NCBI GenBank assembly: GCA_037355855.1
Contig: CM074764.1
Coordinates: forward strand, 496,001 to 560,000
Direction of reading: 5' to 3'
Length of the DNA stretch: 64,000 nt
Source: Pseudo-nitzschia pungens
Lineage: Eukaryota; Bacillariophyta; Bacillariophyceae; Bacillariales; Bacillariaceae
Shown: in pieces, positions 12,899 through 24,629 of the stretch
Layout: the number at the start of each line of letters is the position of its first letter
Position numbering within the stretch: position 1 is the first letter of the stretch
The notes under the pieces: generated by a model
Database searches by the model: none
What the model saw: the letters and a program-made list of their open reading frames with translations, nothing else
What the model was told of the DNA's origin: nothing
Translations under genes and position numbers: made by a program

Positions 12899-15548
12899 AT
12901 GAGAGCGACGAAACGCATCCTGTTCTTTCTTCTTCTGGTGCTTGCCTGCCTCCTGACGACAACAGTGGGAGAGGAGACGGCGGTTGACACCGTCTCGAAC
13001 GATGTTGCCGCAACCGCAGCACCCGACGGGGAAACCGCCGAAGGCGATGGGGAAACCGGGGAGAGCGAGGGCGAGGGCGACGACGACGGCTTTGAAATAA
13101 AGGATTTGTTGCCGGGATTCGAGGACAAGGACAGCGACAATTTCGTCAAGAACTACATTCTGGGAAAACCTGAATACTACCAAGAACTCTACGATCCGGT
13201 GAGTGCTGCGACAAGACGGACAAATCACAATAATCATTCGGATTGGACGGAATGAACGATGCACTGCGTCGTTTTGGGTTTTGGTTGGGCAGAACAGAAA
13301 CAAAAAAAACCTTCAGTCGTTGAATTCTCGGGTGTCTCTGTCCACTCGAGGCATGAATCTCGCGAACAGCAATCGATGTCGTTATAGACTCTACTCTAAC
13401 CCCAATCTATCGCTCTGTGCCGTGCCGAATGAATCCATCAATCAATCAATAATACCGTTGCAACCCCCAGCCCAATATCGTTTCGAAATTCAACGGAGTG
13501 CCCCGATTCGGCCACTCGGACGAGTTTGCCTTGCTGATGGGGGATACCCCCGACAATTACTTTCTGGGAATCTTTTTCCTGGCGACCTTCATAGTTACGG
13601 CATTTGTCTTTTGGGCCATTTCCATATGCATCCTCAAGTGCATCGGACCGCAACACGTCGGGTTCCTGGCGGGTTTCCCCTTCCGGAGGGAGGGATGCAG
13701 GAGTGCCTGCGGCCGGGTGGTCCTCAGCGTTAGCGCCTGGATGATGATCATCTCCACCATTGTGTTGATCACCAAGGGACTGACGGGGCTCCAGCAACTG
13801 TCCGACACGGTCGCCATGACGACCCGCGACATCCAGCTCATCGAAACAGAGGTCCAGTCCATCGTCACCTCCCTTCTAGTGGTCTCTGCCAAGACGACCC
13901 CCATCCGCGACGAGCTGGTCGATTTTCTCAAGCGGGATATTTGTCCTCTGGAACCGGGAAGCGACACTGAGGACCAGGTACGGTCCGTCGGAGAGGACAC
14001 CTACGACGCCATGGTGGACCTCGACGATTTCATCGAGGGATACCTGACCGACGTCGAGGACGGCGTTGAACAGACCAACAAGTTCACGAACCGAGTCAAG
14101 GGCATCACCGATCGGGCGCAATTCGTAAACAACCCCAAGGTCACGGCTGTTGTCTTTCCGTACTTTATCGTCCCGGCCATCCTGCTGGTAGCGGTGTGCA
14201 TGGGGTGGTGGGACGTCTTCAGTGAGACATTTTACACGGTGCTCACCTGGGGGATCATGCCCCTGCTGGTGCTCATGACCGCTGGGGCGATCGTGGCGGC
14301 GGCGGCACTGCTTGTTGCCATCCAGTCCAACTCCGACCTCTGTGTCGCGGCCGGGGCACCGGAAGACACGATTCTCGGCATCCTGAACCGATTGGACCTG
14401 GAAGACGACAGCGGGAGCGAATCGAAGGATCTGAACGGGCCCTCGGACAATTTTTTCTATGACGTCATGGTCTTTTACACGTACCAGTGCACGACCCCGA
14501 ATCCATGGGCATTTTTAGAGGGACACTACTCGGATTTGGTGCGTGTTACAATCGCGATCCGTACAACGTTTTTTTTGTGGTTCGATTTCAATTTCAAACG
14601 CTCGGAATGCGTGTTTCGCAGTTTGAATGAAACCTCTGCAATCTGTGTATGCTGGAAATGCTAAAAATGATTCATACCAAATTATATTCTCACAGAATCG
14701 CTGCTCTGATTATTCTTCGTTTTTCTCCTTTTGAATTTGTATTCCAGGCCCGAGGAAGAGCCATTCTCGGAGAATTCATTCGATCCATCGAAGACACTAC
14801 ACTTGAACAGTTGTCCCAAGAGTGCGGTCAAGAATACGGACCTATCGTGGAGCTGTTATTTCAACTCCAAGACCTCATCACCAAACTCTCCCAGACATCC
14901 ATTCGGGCACTGACTCTCATGTCCTGTCGGAACATTGTCCCCCTCTACACGACATCGATCTATGATGCCACGTGCACGCAGGCTCCCAAGTCGTTTATGT
15001 GGGTGTTTTCGTGCACTGTTTTAATTGCTTTTTTTGGCATGATGTGTATCATGTTTCGGGGAGCCTATTATCCCATCGACTACTACTATTACGAAACTGG
15101 CAAGGGAGAGAGAGATTTGTACCCCACCGACGAAGATAGTTACGACGATCACAATTTGGTGGATACGCTTTGCAATGAGTTGGTGTTGAAGGAGCAGGAA
15201 GAACAATGCATCGATGTCCTAGAATCCTTAGAGGATATTACCTTTGGTGAACTGGATGTATACCTGGACGACGAGAAGAAAGAAGACGACGAGGTTTCTT
15301 TGGACGAAAGAGATACCTCCGATCGATATGAACCGGCAATTCGCTACGACGAAACTGGCTTCGAGCGAAACCTTGATGGTGAATTATACCCGACAAGCGA
15401 AAATGAAATGAATGAGGACGGGTTTGAGGACGAGTCAACTCAAAACATCATCGATGTTGCTCACAGTTACACCGACACGCATGGTTATGATAACGGTGAT
15501 GACAATCACACAAAAGAATCTACGAGGGGAGAAGACGAGTCGTGCTGA
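12899..15548 (+). CDS. Five-span membrane protein, paralogue of the divergent neighbour (3 exons)
   Basis: Exons 12899-13198, 13471-14538 and 14748-15548 join in phase 0 to give about 722 residues. Introns start GTGAGT and GTGCGT and end CCCCAG and TTCCAG. Residues 6-24 form a signal peptide or signal anchor (RILFFLLLVLACLLTTTVG), followed by an acidic segment. Spans are predicted near residues 129-152, 183-205 and 315-338, a fourth starting about 345, and the last in exon 3 after the conserved MSC-x2-I-x-PL-x7-A-x-C motif. Four loop cysteines match those of the divergent gene at 6658-10962 and could form disulfides. The tail is about 190 residues and strongly acidic (Asp/Glu-rich), probably cytosolic. 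The second intron is displaced relative to the paralogue's, which lies about 19 codons earlier. The function is unknown; a channel-like or membrane-organising role as in tweety/prominin proteins is only an analogy. Confidence 0.8.
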
Positions 15549-17816
15549 TGACGGGAGAAAAATAACATGCACAATAACTATACTAGCGGCCCTTGGGACC
15601 GTATTGGAACATTCCTCCAGTCGCTACTGCACGCGCATACCAACCAGACGCAAAAATTGTGCGACTTCGCGCCGACCTAACAACTCACGTGGGAGGTGAT
15701 CAGATATGATCCCAGCTTCACTCAGCTTCACTGGACAAAAGATGTGTTGTTACCAGCTTTGCACCGTCCTCGTGTCCATCAAATCGCATAGGGATAGATC
15801 TTTTGCGATCGGATTCTTCCGTCGTCTTCGGCTCAGGAACCAAAAGCATTTCGTTCGCGGTGATTTGAAGCCCTCCCAAGAACCATGCCATAGACTTCTG
15901 TTGATCTTCGAATTGTCGGGAAAACGTTATGAATCTCTTTGCCTGACTCTCTTCGAGTGGGCCAATGATAGATGCTGCACTAGCAATAATCATAGCAAGA
16001 AGAAATAGGAAGTGTACATTCAAAGATAAATCAACCAAGATTTCGTAGTTCGATGCAAGACTTTCAGTTCTACTATACTTCCCTTGTTACTCCTACACTA
16101 TCCTCTACTACAGTCCTTTCACACATTACAGAATAAAGAATCATACCAATGCAGTGTAGTAGGAGAGACAAGTGATATGCCCAGTTGTAACCACTACCAC
16201 CACTATTCGACTGATCATGGAGGCATACCACGATTTAATGAAAACCGTGTTGTACAAAGAGTTGAAGACAACAATCTAGATCAAATGTAATAGTGTTGAA
16301 ACAATCAAGAAGTGAGGCAGAGATAACTCTATGTTTCACCTTAATGCAAAGAATTCCTCCAATTTATTAATGTACATTTGTTTTTGTGCTGTTCTGGCCG
16401 TTTTTGTGTTGTTCTCGATGGCGTCTTATCATGCCTACTAGTACTATTACTCCAAATGTCTGTATCTTTTTATTTTCATTCAGAACTGACACCCTTTCTT
16501 TGTCTCTTGCAAAGGTTGAATTATGTGAAAAGATAGTATATTTTCTTGCTATTTGCACTTGACCATTCTATTACTCCATAAACTACAAGTAAAACCTTAA
16601 TCTTAATTTTTAAAAGTTGAGCACTTCAGCAGGCTCCCAAATACTTCAGTAACAAATAATGCTGTTTTTTTATCTCTGTTTTGATTTTCATTATTTCTAT
16701 GTCATCTCGTTACCGTGCTAAGACTTCTCGTAATCATATATATTATCATGAACATACTCGCAATCAGCACGACGAGTATCTTAAAGGACATTGAAGTCGT
16801 GGAGGGGACAGCTGATAAGAATTACGTAGTAGCCATTCATTCTCCAGTTGTGGAAACGTATCATTCGCGAGTTGTTGTTGAAGTTAAAGAATTTAGTTGG
16901 TCGCATACAAAATCATATATCGCTCCACGGCCAGCCATTGGAGAATATGCCCCTTGAACTGAGGAACATCTTCCTATTTGTTTTATTCATCTTTGACACG
17001 TGATTCGCTGCTTTTACTATCGATCGAAATTTGGGTCCAAAATGAATGGCTTTGCAGACCTTCGGCGCGTTTCGTTTTATCAGAAAGGACTGGGATTGAC
17101 TTGTGACGTCACAAAAATTATAGCTGATTGCTGTGTTCTTTACTTGTTCTCCTATCTGAATCTCACTGGAACATCGAATCTTACATCCGATAGAACCCAA
17201 AAAATTCGTTTTGATTGATGATAATTTCCAATACAACCATGCCTCCTCCTGAAGAGATGTGATACATGAATCTGAAGAAACAATGATACGTCTTCCGATA
17301 GTGGCGCGGAACATTGTGTTCCAGTCAAGCACCCGCATATTGATATAAAGGATTCTTGTTTAACGGCACTTTTACTGGACGTCAGCATGTTTCGCCTTCG
17401 GGAACGTAAGATTACGTGTCTGAAAATAGGCAAATCAAATTATTTGAATCGAATTAGGACGGATACAACGACCACCAGAAGGTAGTAACAATGATAAATT
17501 CGTCGTATCACAGATGTCGAGAACTTCTCGGCCCTGTAACAGTGGAAAAAACGTCAGTTTGCATCACATAAGAAAACCAAATGTAACAACATTCGCATAT
17601 GACATGCAATCTAGTTCTAAACTGCGTTCTCGAACCGTTTTATTTTGCACAAGAGTAACGCTATCGAAGCAATGTTTTTCGATCCTTAATATTAATGGCT
17701 TAGAGTAAAATTATGTTTTATGTATGTTCATGATGTATTCTAACGCGTCTAGTATCTATCAAATTCTCCCACGAAGTCGTTTGAGATTTTCCGGGCAGTT
17801 TGCCAATGCCGGAGTT
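15549..17816. other. Intergenic, no firm gene
   Basis: About 2.3 kb with only short open stretches. The most gene-like is on the plus strand from an ATG at 16748 to 16957: 69 residues starting MNILAISTTSILKDIEVVEG with no motif, which I consider at best possible. AT content is high around 16560-16740. No RNA gene or clear repeat is seen. Confidence 0.5.
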
Positions 17817-19238
17817 TCACAACTCCAGATCAAAAATCTCATCGTTCTCTCCATCACTGAGGTAGTCATCTCTAGTAAATGTGACTTGCTGATGGACGAA
17901 ATACTGCTGCCCCCCCACCAACACTGGTGCTTGATAATTTAAAACTGCTCGTGCGCCGTGGTGATCATTTGTAACGTTCTTGATATGTGATGCCGATCCT
18001 CCGTTTGAGTCGGGACTCGTCGATCGGTAAGTGCCTATTGACGACGATGACGCGGAGTGATGATCTTGATCTTGTTGTTGCTGAAAGTTTCGCAGCAGAT
18101 TCTTACGCCGGTGATCAATAATCCGGTTATACATTCGCCAGGTGGCATAGTCGTACAGCTCGGTATCACACTCCCTTTCCCTAGCATTATTTCGATTTTC
18201 CGAGCGATATCCGTCGATGACATCAATGGGGCGTGTGCGCCTGATGGCAATAGCTCTCGATCGTTGGTGGGGGCGGCAGTCGGCAACTTGGGAGGACATC
18301 ATGGTAGTAACGGATGGTCTCTTGTTCTTGATTATGTTTTTTTTCGTAACGATGGCGTTGTCGCTATCGCTTTCGGTTTTATGAAATTCTTGTCTCCTTG
18401 TTCTGGATTCACTGTTACAGATGCTTGTTTTGTTGCAATTCGGATTTCGATCGAGATGATGAGCGATTTTGTGAGGTCCGCGAATCTCTAAGACTTGATT
18501 CTTTTTAATTCCTTTTTTCATATTTAGGTTACCGGTGCTTGTGTCTTCCGTGGGTTTCAAATCTGTCTGACGACACGCGTTGAAGTCATGTCTGTCACGA
18601 GATTCCTCGAAATTCAATCCCGTCTGAGTTTCCGCGGCACGATGATTCTTGTCATTGACCTCGTACCCGTCTACTAAACGGATGGGAGAATTTAGTGCGC
18701 GTGACCTGCGTTTTCGAATCGTGAGTGCGGTCTGATCGCTAACCGAGTGGGAATCGAAAGGAGGAAGCAACGGCAAACTATTCACGTTTTGTAAGTTTTT
18801 GGTGTCGTCGCTTTTGTTTCCCGCGTTTGCCGTTGCTCTTGTTGAAGGCGTTTCTGTTCTTGTTGTGAGGAACTCGTCGGGATGTAATAGTTGCGGAGTT
18901 ATCTGATAAGGTTCAATGTTGTTTGCTTTGCTGGAGAAAACACCACTAGCGGTTGCGCTTGGCGAAGCGCTTCCTCCGTACCACCCTCCGAGAGCAGTTT
19001 CGATCGTGTCAACAATTGATCCATCGTCGTCGGAAACTTCCATGCGATGACATTCGCGAGGATATCCCGATTGGGGATGAAAGCTTTCGTAATCGTTTAG
19101 TCCGTAGTCACTTGCGTTCATGATGGAAAAGGACTGCGATTTGATCAAGGTTTCGTCGAGGAAAAATAGTGCTGCGTCGGAGCTACCTTTTGGTGTGCGA
19201 AGGAAAAGTATGAATTCCGCCGGTGAAATACCTTTCAA
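17817..19238 (-). CDS. Hypothetical disordered protein, 5' end unresolved
   Basis: Minus-strand frame of about 470 codons ending in TAG, with no ATG at its upstream edge; the first in-frame ATG lies about 40 codons in (SIMNASDYGLND). The segment SPLKGISPAEFILFLRTPKG before that ATG looks like real protein, so an upstream exon is likely. A candidate junction is donor ACG|GTACAC near 19320 to acceptor CACAG near 19267, a 59-bp intron that keeps a plausible frame open up to about 19490. The protein is hydrophilic, rich in Ser, Asn, Asp and Arg, with basic patches (KKNIIKNKRPS, RSRAIAIRRTRPID) and a C-terminal acidic end. No known domain, membrane span or catalytic motif is visible. Function not assigned. 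Confidence 0.5.
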   Translation of the reverse strand: MKGISPAEFILFLRTPKGSSDAALFFLDETLIKSQSFSIMNASDYGLNDYESFHPQSGYPRECHRMEVSDDDGSIVDTIETALGGWYGGSASPSATASGVFSSKANNIEPYQITPQLLHPDEFLTTRTETPSTRATANAGNKSDDTKNLQNVNSLPLLPPFDSHSVSDQTALTIRKRRSRALNSPIRLVDGYEVNDKNHRAAETQTGLNFEESRDRHDFNACRQTDLKPTEDTSTGNLNMKKGIKKNQVLEIRGPHKIAHHLDRNPNCNKTSICNSESRTRRQEFHKTESDSDNAIVTKKNIIKNKRPSVTTMMSSQVADCRPHQRSRAIAIRRTRPIDVIDGYRSENRNNARERECDTELYDYATWRMYNRIIDHRRKNLLRNFQQQQDQDHHSASSSSIGTYRSTSPDSNGGSASHIKNVTNDHHGARAVLNYQAPVLVGGQQYFVHQQVTFTRDDYLSDGENDEIFDLEL

Positions 19239-22003
19239 CGGACTCGATGTAGATATTGTTTGTCTGTGAATAACAAAACTGGTTAATCTATTGATGGATG
19301 GATTAATGGATAGACTGTGTACCGTATGGCTCTAGGCCTTAGGATAGGCGTAAACTTCGTGCCCGTCGTTTGTCGTTGGTCGTTTGTTACGTTTTTGGGC
19401 ACCAAAATTGATTTCGCGTAAAAGGGTTCTATGTTGACAAGTTCGTGCGTGTCTCTCTCTGCTAACGATTGGAATGTTATTCCCTCTCATTCGTTGGAAG
19501 AATTTGAAAGCGCAGAATATCGAGAACAGAATACCGAACAAGGAAGGCAATAGATATCTCATACACGTCATGAATGAGTTGTAGTAACAACCAACCAGAA
19601 CTTCACTTCTTCCGAAAAAGACACGCACACTTTTTGCAGCTTTTTTCAGGCGTTGGAATTCGTTTGATTGGTCTTGGCGAACCCGGGAGTGTGAGTTGAA
19701 ATGGAACAGATGGTTCCGATTATTGTGTGGTTGAGCACAGACACATCAATAAAATTGTGTGGTCGCAAATGAGTCATCGTATTAAGGCCATTTGATTGGC
19801 AAGAACTCTTTTGGCGAACAGATGGATGTCGCAGGCTGTTCACCAGGAGTGTATTCGAAATGACTGTCGTTAGTCTTTAGAGCCTTTCTACATATCGTGG
19901 TTGCTATGTACGAGCAGTCTTACTCGTAAGGTTACTCCTGCGTTGTCTAGATTGTGGAGTGCACGAGTTGACCACTTTCTCGCAAGTTCCGTTTCCAACA
20001 AGGAATCTGCCTTGCCGTCATCCGTCATGGCCAGGGTCCGGTCCGCAAACTGACAACTTCTCTTGATTGGGATGCCACAAGTCTTTTTGCCATCTTTGAA
20101 ATTAAGGTTACGAGTACTACTAGTTCGGTATTTGGTAGTACCGGTACCGATCTGAAATACTGTATTGGCGAACGGAGCTTGTCACATCAATCATGAACGA
20201 GTCACCGTCACAGTTTGATTCCGATTTCTGTACATGAGAAGAATCCACGGTCTCGACGTAATTACAACGGCGACACCATCACACTGACAACTGTGGTCTC
20301 ACCTTCGCCAACCGAAAGAAATTCACTAAAAATACTTTTAAATAATGAATGGGATAATGGTGCTTAATACAGACGTAATTAAGATGACAATTACAAAAGT
20401 ACGTCGATCACCCGGCACTTTGTCGTTCTTTAAATTATGTTCCGTGTCCGTGAAAGAATGGCGAAGCTAGCCATCATCCCATCACATAACGATTCGGGAT
20501 GACAATTTCAATGATTATCAATCATGACATGGTCGTTGTTTCACACTAAACTCGTCACATCATTAGCGAATCGACCTTGTCACATCGAAAAAGATTCCGA
20601 ACACATGGAAAGAAGAATGCGTAGGGACGACGAATTATGGCAACACCTTGATACCCTGACAAGAAGAATGAGCCGAGGAGCTCCCGATCCTTTTTCCTGA
20701 CTTTTGCAAAGTTTAAGCGACACGATTGAAACACTTCCGGAGCAGACGTAAGGTAATTGACACATTTGTGGTTCACGTTCGTCGCTGGAACGTTGCAAAT
20801 AACGATGGGCGAAAGAACTATCTTTCATCCCAAGAAAGGAATTTTTTTCGGGGAAGCTCTGACCGTTCGTGCACGACATGAAACTGACTACGTTTTTTTC
20901 AGAATATCGCGGTTCATTACCCAACCTCGGAATGTGTGAAAAAGAGTAGCAATGTTTTAGTGGCAGAAGAATATCGTACTTTACTAAATAGAGATATCAA
21001 AAGTCTTCACCTTGTTTGGTGATTGATTCCCCTGCAAGCCCCTGCAAGGCAGCCACATCAGAAAGGAGTCCAATCGCTATGGACGCGGGCATGGTGTGTG
21101 TAGAGTATGGTACCCCGAAATTGATATTCAAACAATGATATCTGACTTTGTTTATAAATCGTCCCCGTGAATCCAAAGAAAGTCTACTTCGCATTTGATT
21201 TAGAGACCAAGTCCGGCTTTGATTCCGCACCGAAACTGGTAAACATTGCATGGTGGGCAACATCTCGGGCTTTGATGAAGAGTCGTGACGCCATTCCAGA
21301 GCGATTCGTTTTGCGTCGTACGTAGTACAGAGTATAGGATCGGATTGATTCTATCATTACCATGGTTCTGGTTTCGATTACAGATATTGGCAACCTCGTT
21401 CGACTCGAGTTCCCGCGATTGATTGGTCGCGTGTCGAAAGTTCACCACATGCCCGGAACGACCGACTCGCGCAACCCATCGCATCATGGTATCGCACAGA
21501 GTGCCATGCTCCCTACCGTACTCCTGGCACGAGAATATCACCCCTGAAACATTTTGTATTTCTTTCGTCGAGAGATGATCGGACAGTTCATCACCAAGGG
21601 GGCGTTCACCGGGAGGGGGATCTCACAGTCAGTCAGGGGCGAACCCAACCTACGGTCGTTGTGACAGAATGGATCGACACCAAACCGAACCAAACCAAAC
21701 CAAACCAAAACGAGACTTGTCGGAACGAGGCCTAGATGCGTGTCTGTAGGCAGGCGGGCAGGCGTCTGGAAGATCCCTGTGACATTCGCCAAACCATTGC
21801 TCGCGCCCTCGTTGTTGAGTGGATACCGCAGCTCTTGTTTGAGTAGTTTCGGTTTTGAATCCAAAGACTTCTATTCTACCGGGCGATGTCAATCAATCAA
21901 ACCGGTCCGAAAAAACACCATTCCCACTCATTGTTTGCTCGCTTGCCCTACGTCCATGACCGTGCTCGTGCACCGCCGCAGTTCGTGGCGTGCCGTGGCG
22001 TGC
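19239..22003. other. Intergenic, no firm gene
   Basis: Apart from the possible 5' exon of the preceding minus-strand gene (about 19320-19490), I see only short overlapping open stretches in this 2.7 kb. GTAAGGTTAC-type words occur near 19927 and 20104. Short direct repeats of AACCAAACC lie near 21685-21710. Nothing else is supported. Confidence 0.5.
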
Positions 22004-23251
22004 CTAGAAATTGAGCAATTCCAGGTCTTGTCGCACCCGTTCGTCGCAGTGCTCCCCGTCGCTCGACTCGTCGTCGTCGCCATAGTTTTCGTGCTCTTCC
22101 TCCGCGGCCTGCAGCTCCAGCTCGTCCAGATCGGGTAGCGGATACCGCAGGATCGCCGCGACTCCCGAGACCTGCTGGAGCTGCTGGCCGGACACGTGCA
22201 GCGTCGAAAAGACGTAGACGGTCCCTCCGTTTTCCCGGACGCTCTCCACCAGATCGACGTACTCCCTCCGGACCCTCGGCGAGGAGGCCCGAAAGAGCTG
22301 GTCCGTCACCAGGAGGGAATCGATCGCCATTTGCTCGGCAGCCGATTTCACGTGGTGGTATCCGTAGTAGGCCTTGTCGGGGTCGACGTCCATCATGCGC
22401 ATGAATTTCTGCAGGACCGCGACCTCTTCCATGACCTTGGTGTTCTCGATTTTCTTGCAAATGACCGGGTCGGAAAAGACCTCCTCGAGGGCGTACTTGT
22501 GGCCGTTGGAGGCCTTGACCAGGACGAACTTGTCCCGGTTGACGGCCTCCATAAAGGGCCGGTCGTCCCGCTTGAAGCACTCGTCCTTCAGAAAGGCGTA
22601 AAAGTCGTCCTTGACGTAGCCGGGGCTGCCGACCAGGACGGCCTTGACCTTGGAAAAGTCGACGTGCCGCAGAATGGCCTGGTAAACGGCCTCGAAGAAT
22701 CGGTTGATGGCCTTGGCGTTGTTGCTGGAGCCCGTCCGCTTCTTGGGAATGTTCGTTTCGATCCGGGCCTTGGTGATGGTGAGGGATCCCGTCACCAGAC
22801 AGACGTGGGCCAGTCCCATGTGCATGACCACCGCCGCCAGTTCGGCCTGCCGATCGGGATTGCAGGCCTCGTCCACCAGATCCAGGTAGACCTGGTCCCA
22901 GCAGGTCTTTTCCAGCCCAAAGTTCTGATTGAGTTCCAGCGTCAGCGTGTGGTGGGCTCCCATCCGGACCAGCTCGTTCTGGTTCTCGACGACGCCGCTG
23001 AGCCGGACCTGGAGGGCGTCCGGATCGAAGTCGATTTTCTTGAGGCTGATCGTCAGCATCAGGCGTTTCTTGGAGCTGGTGGTGGATCCGGTGGAGGATT
23101 CCTTGACGACCTTGCGGACCGTCGTGCACCGGACCAGATCGCCGGCCCGCAGCAGGTTGTAGGAGTGCCACAAATCCTCCGGGGTTTCCGGTCGGAGCAT
23201 CAGGGTTCCGCTGCCGTCCTTGGCGGAAATGTTCTTTTTGATGATCTTCAT
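22004..23251 (-). CDS. PELO: Pelota/Dom34 ribosome-rescue factor
   Basis: An intronless 415-residue protein, beginning MKIIKKNISAKDGSGTL as Pelota proteins do and close to the family length. Pelota pairs with the GTPase Hbs1 to bind the empty A site of stalled ribosomes and trigger their splitting (no-go and non-stop decay) in the cytosol. Three domains are visible: the N-terminal Sm-like eRF1_1 domain (about 1-130, with a small Ser/Thr insertion near residue 55), the central eRF1_2 domain (about 138-270, containing VLVGSPGYVKDDFYAFLKD), and the C-terminal eRF1_3 domain (about 272-375, ending RYPLPDLDELE). As expected for Pelota and unlike eRF1, there is no GGQ peptidyl-hydrolysis motif. An acidic tail follows. 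Its leader on the minus strand is CAAC/CATCAAC-rich. Long open frames overlapping it on both strands are shadows caused by GC-rich codons. Confidence 0.95.
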   Translation of the reverse strand: MKIIKKNISAKDGSGTLMLRPETPEDLWHSYNLLRAGDLVRCTTVRKVVKESSTGSTTSSKKRLMLTISLKKIDFDPDALQVRLSGVVENQNELVRMGAHHTLTLELNQNFGLEKTCWDQVYLDLVDEACNPDRQAELAAVVMHMGLAHVCLVTGSLTITKARIETNIPKKRTGSSNNAKAINRFFEAVYQAILRHVDFSKVKAVLVGSPGYVKDDFYAFLKDECFKRDDRPFMEAVNRDKFVLVKASNGHKYALEEVFSDPVICKKIENTKVMEEVAVLQKFMRMMDVDPDKAYYGYHHVKSAAEQMAIDSLLVTDQLFRASSPRVRREYVDLVESVRENGGTVYVFSTLHVSGQQLQQVSGVAAILRYPLPDLDELELQAAEEEHENYGDDDESSDGEHCDERVRQDLELLNF

Positions 23252-24557
23252 GGCTGGTTTTTGGGGTTGTATTCGTTGTTGATGTTGATGTTGGAGAGAA
23301 TTGGCGCAAGTATTCTGGTCTTTATTTCGTAGCGTATGAGTACGGTAGCGTTGCTTAGCGTTTGTTTTCTATTCTATGGATGGAGGGCTCTTTCTTGTAG
23401 CAAGTACGAAGTATGATTAAGGGTTTTTGGAATGGATTTTTCGATTCCCTTGATTCGTTCCTAGTGCACGTATCTTGTGTTGCCAAACTGTATCCTGGGG
23501 TAGGTACCGTACAAGTGTGGTCTCGCTTTGTTTTGCTAGGTTAGGTTTGACAGTAAATACCCTCTGTGACCGTACCGTACTTGTTTGTGTTGAATGGGGA
23601 TGAAATAATGCGCACCGTGATACTCGTGGTCGTTGTGTGATCATGTGAGGTAAGTGGATTGATGGGTGGATTGAGATTGATTCTCGCTAACTTACCTTGC
23701 TCGTGCGATCCTTCGACGGCAACCGGAAACACCATCATCAAAAACAGCATCACCTTTCCTTCGTCGCCGTTCGTCGGGGCACACGGGGATCCACCCAGCG
23801 CCTCTGCCAACGCTTGGTGCGTGACGATTTCAGAGCCCAATACAGTAAGGTTTACATAAGACTTACGACTGTACCAACAACCAATAAATAATCTATCAGA
23901 ACATACTGTTACGTAATTACGCATGGTACGGTACGTATCTTACATACCTTTTGGTTTCCGATCCCGACTGGTTCCACTCCCGTACGGTACCGTACAAACT
24001 TACGTTAAGTTTAACCTTACTCTCCAGTCGTCACGACGTATTGACGAAAGGATGCCGCTGTGCATCAAACTGATACGGTAAGACCTTACCGGTACGGTAA
24101 TTTACTACGAAATAGATGACGGAACCAAGAATTTGTGGCAATGCCGGTATCTTTCCGTGACTGACTCGCCATCTGCCTTTCAAACTGGCTCCACTTTCAA
24201 TTGATCTGTGGCTACTAGTAACCTTATCGTTGTAACACGCTATGCAACAATGCTACTAGTAGTAGTAGTACTGCCTCACTTGAGAGCAGTTGCTCCTCCT
24301 CTTTTTGGATGCTGGAATCCTTCAAAAAATCAGTGTAGCTTTGTATCCTCCAGGTGCCAACTGGTGCTGAAGACGAGATTGCCGGAATAGTAGTAACCTT
24401 ACCCGTGCCGGCTACAGTGTGAAGGCAAAGCTTACGCACATTTAACTGCACCATATGGTAAGGTTTACCACTTCATGTTGCTTTGCGATTCAATCAATCA
24501 AGCTCACACCGAGTAACACAGCCGTGTAATCCAGTCTGTTTCTTCAAAAGTAAAATA
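23252..24557. other. Intergenic with a possible orphan exon
   Basis: No complete gene. On the minus strand, about 23690-23850 reads as plausible coding sequence (SEIVTHQALAEALGGSPCA onward) ending at a consensus splice donor, AAG|GTAAGT, near 23694. I find no matching upstream or downstream exon, so it may be a remnant or part of the Pelota leader. Spacer words of the GTAAGGTTAC and ACTAGTAGTA types are dense from 23840 to 24480. Confidence 0.35.
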
Positions 24558-24629
24558 TTCCGTCACGGGGAATCGAACCCCGGTCTCCCGCGTGACAGGC
24601 GGGGATACTAGCCACTATACTATGACGGA
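24558..24629 (-). tRNA. tRNA-Asp (GTC)
   Basis: The reverse strand folds as a cloverleaf: acceptor TCCGTCA pairing with TGACGGA, anticodon loop CTGTCAC with anticodon GTC, and T-arm CGGGG-TTCGATT-CCCCG. It is 72 nt including the discriminator, with no intron. A short T run lies just downstream on the reverse strand (plus-strand AAAA near 24547), consistent with Pol III termination. Confidence 0.95.

Noticed and set aside
21948..23309. Longer minus-strand and plus-strand frames over the Pelota gene
   Set aside because: Compositionally biased shadows (Gly/Arg/Gln-rich or Val/Asp/Leu-rich) without motifs, while the called frame is a full-length Pelota.
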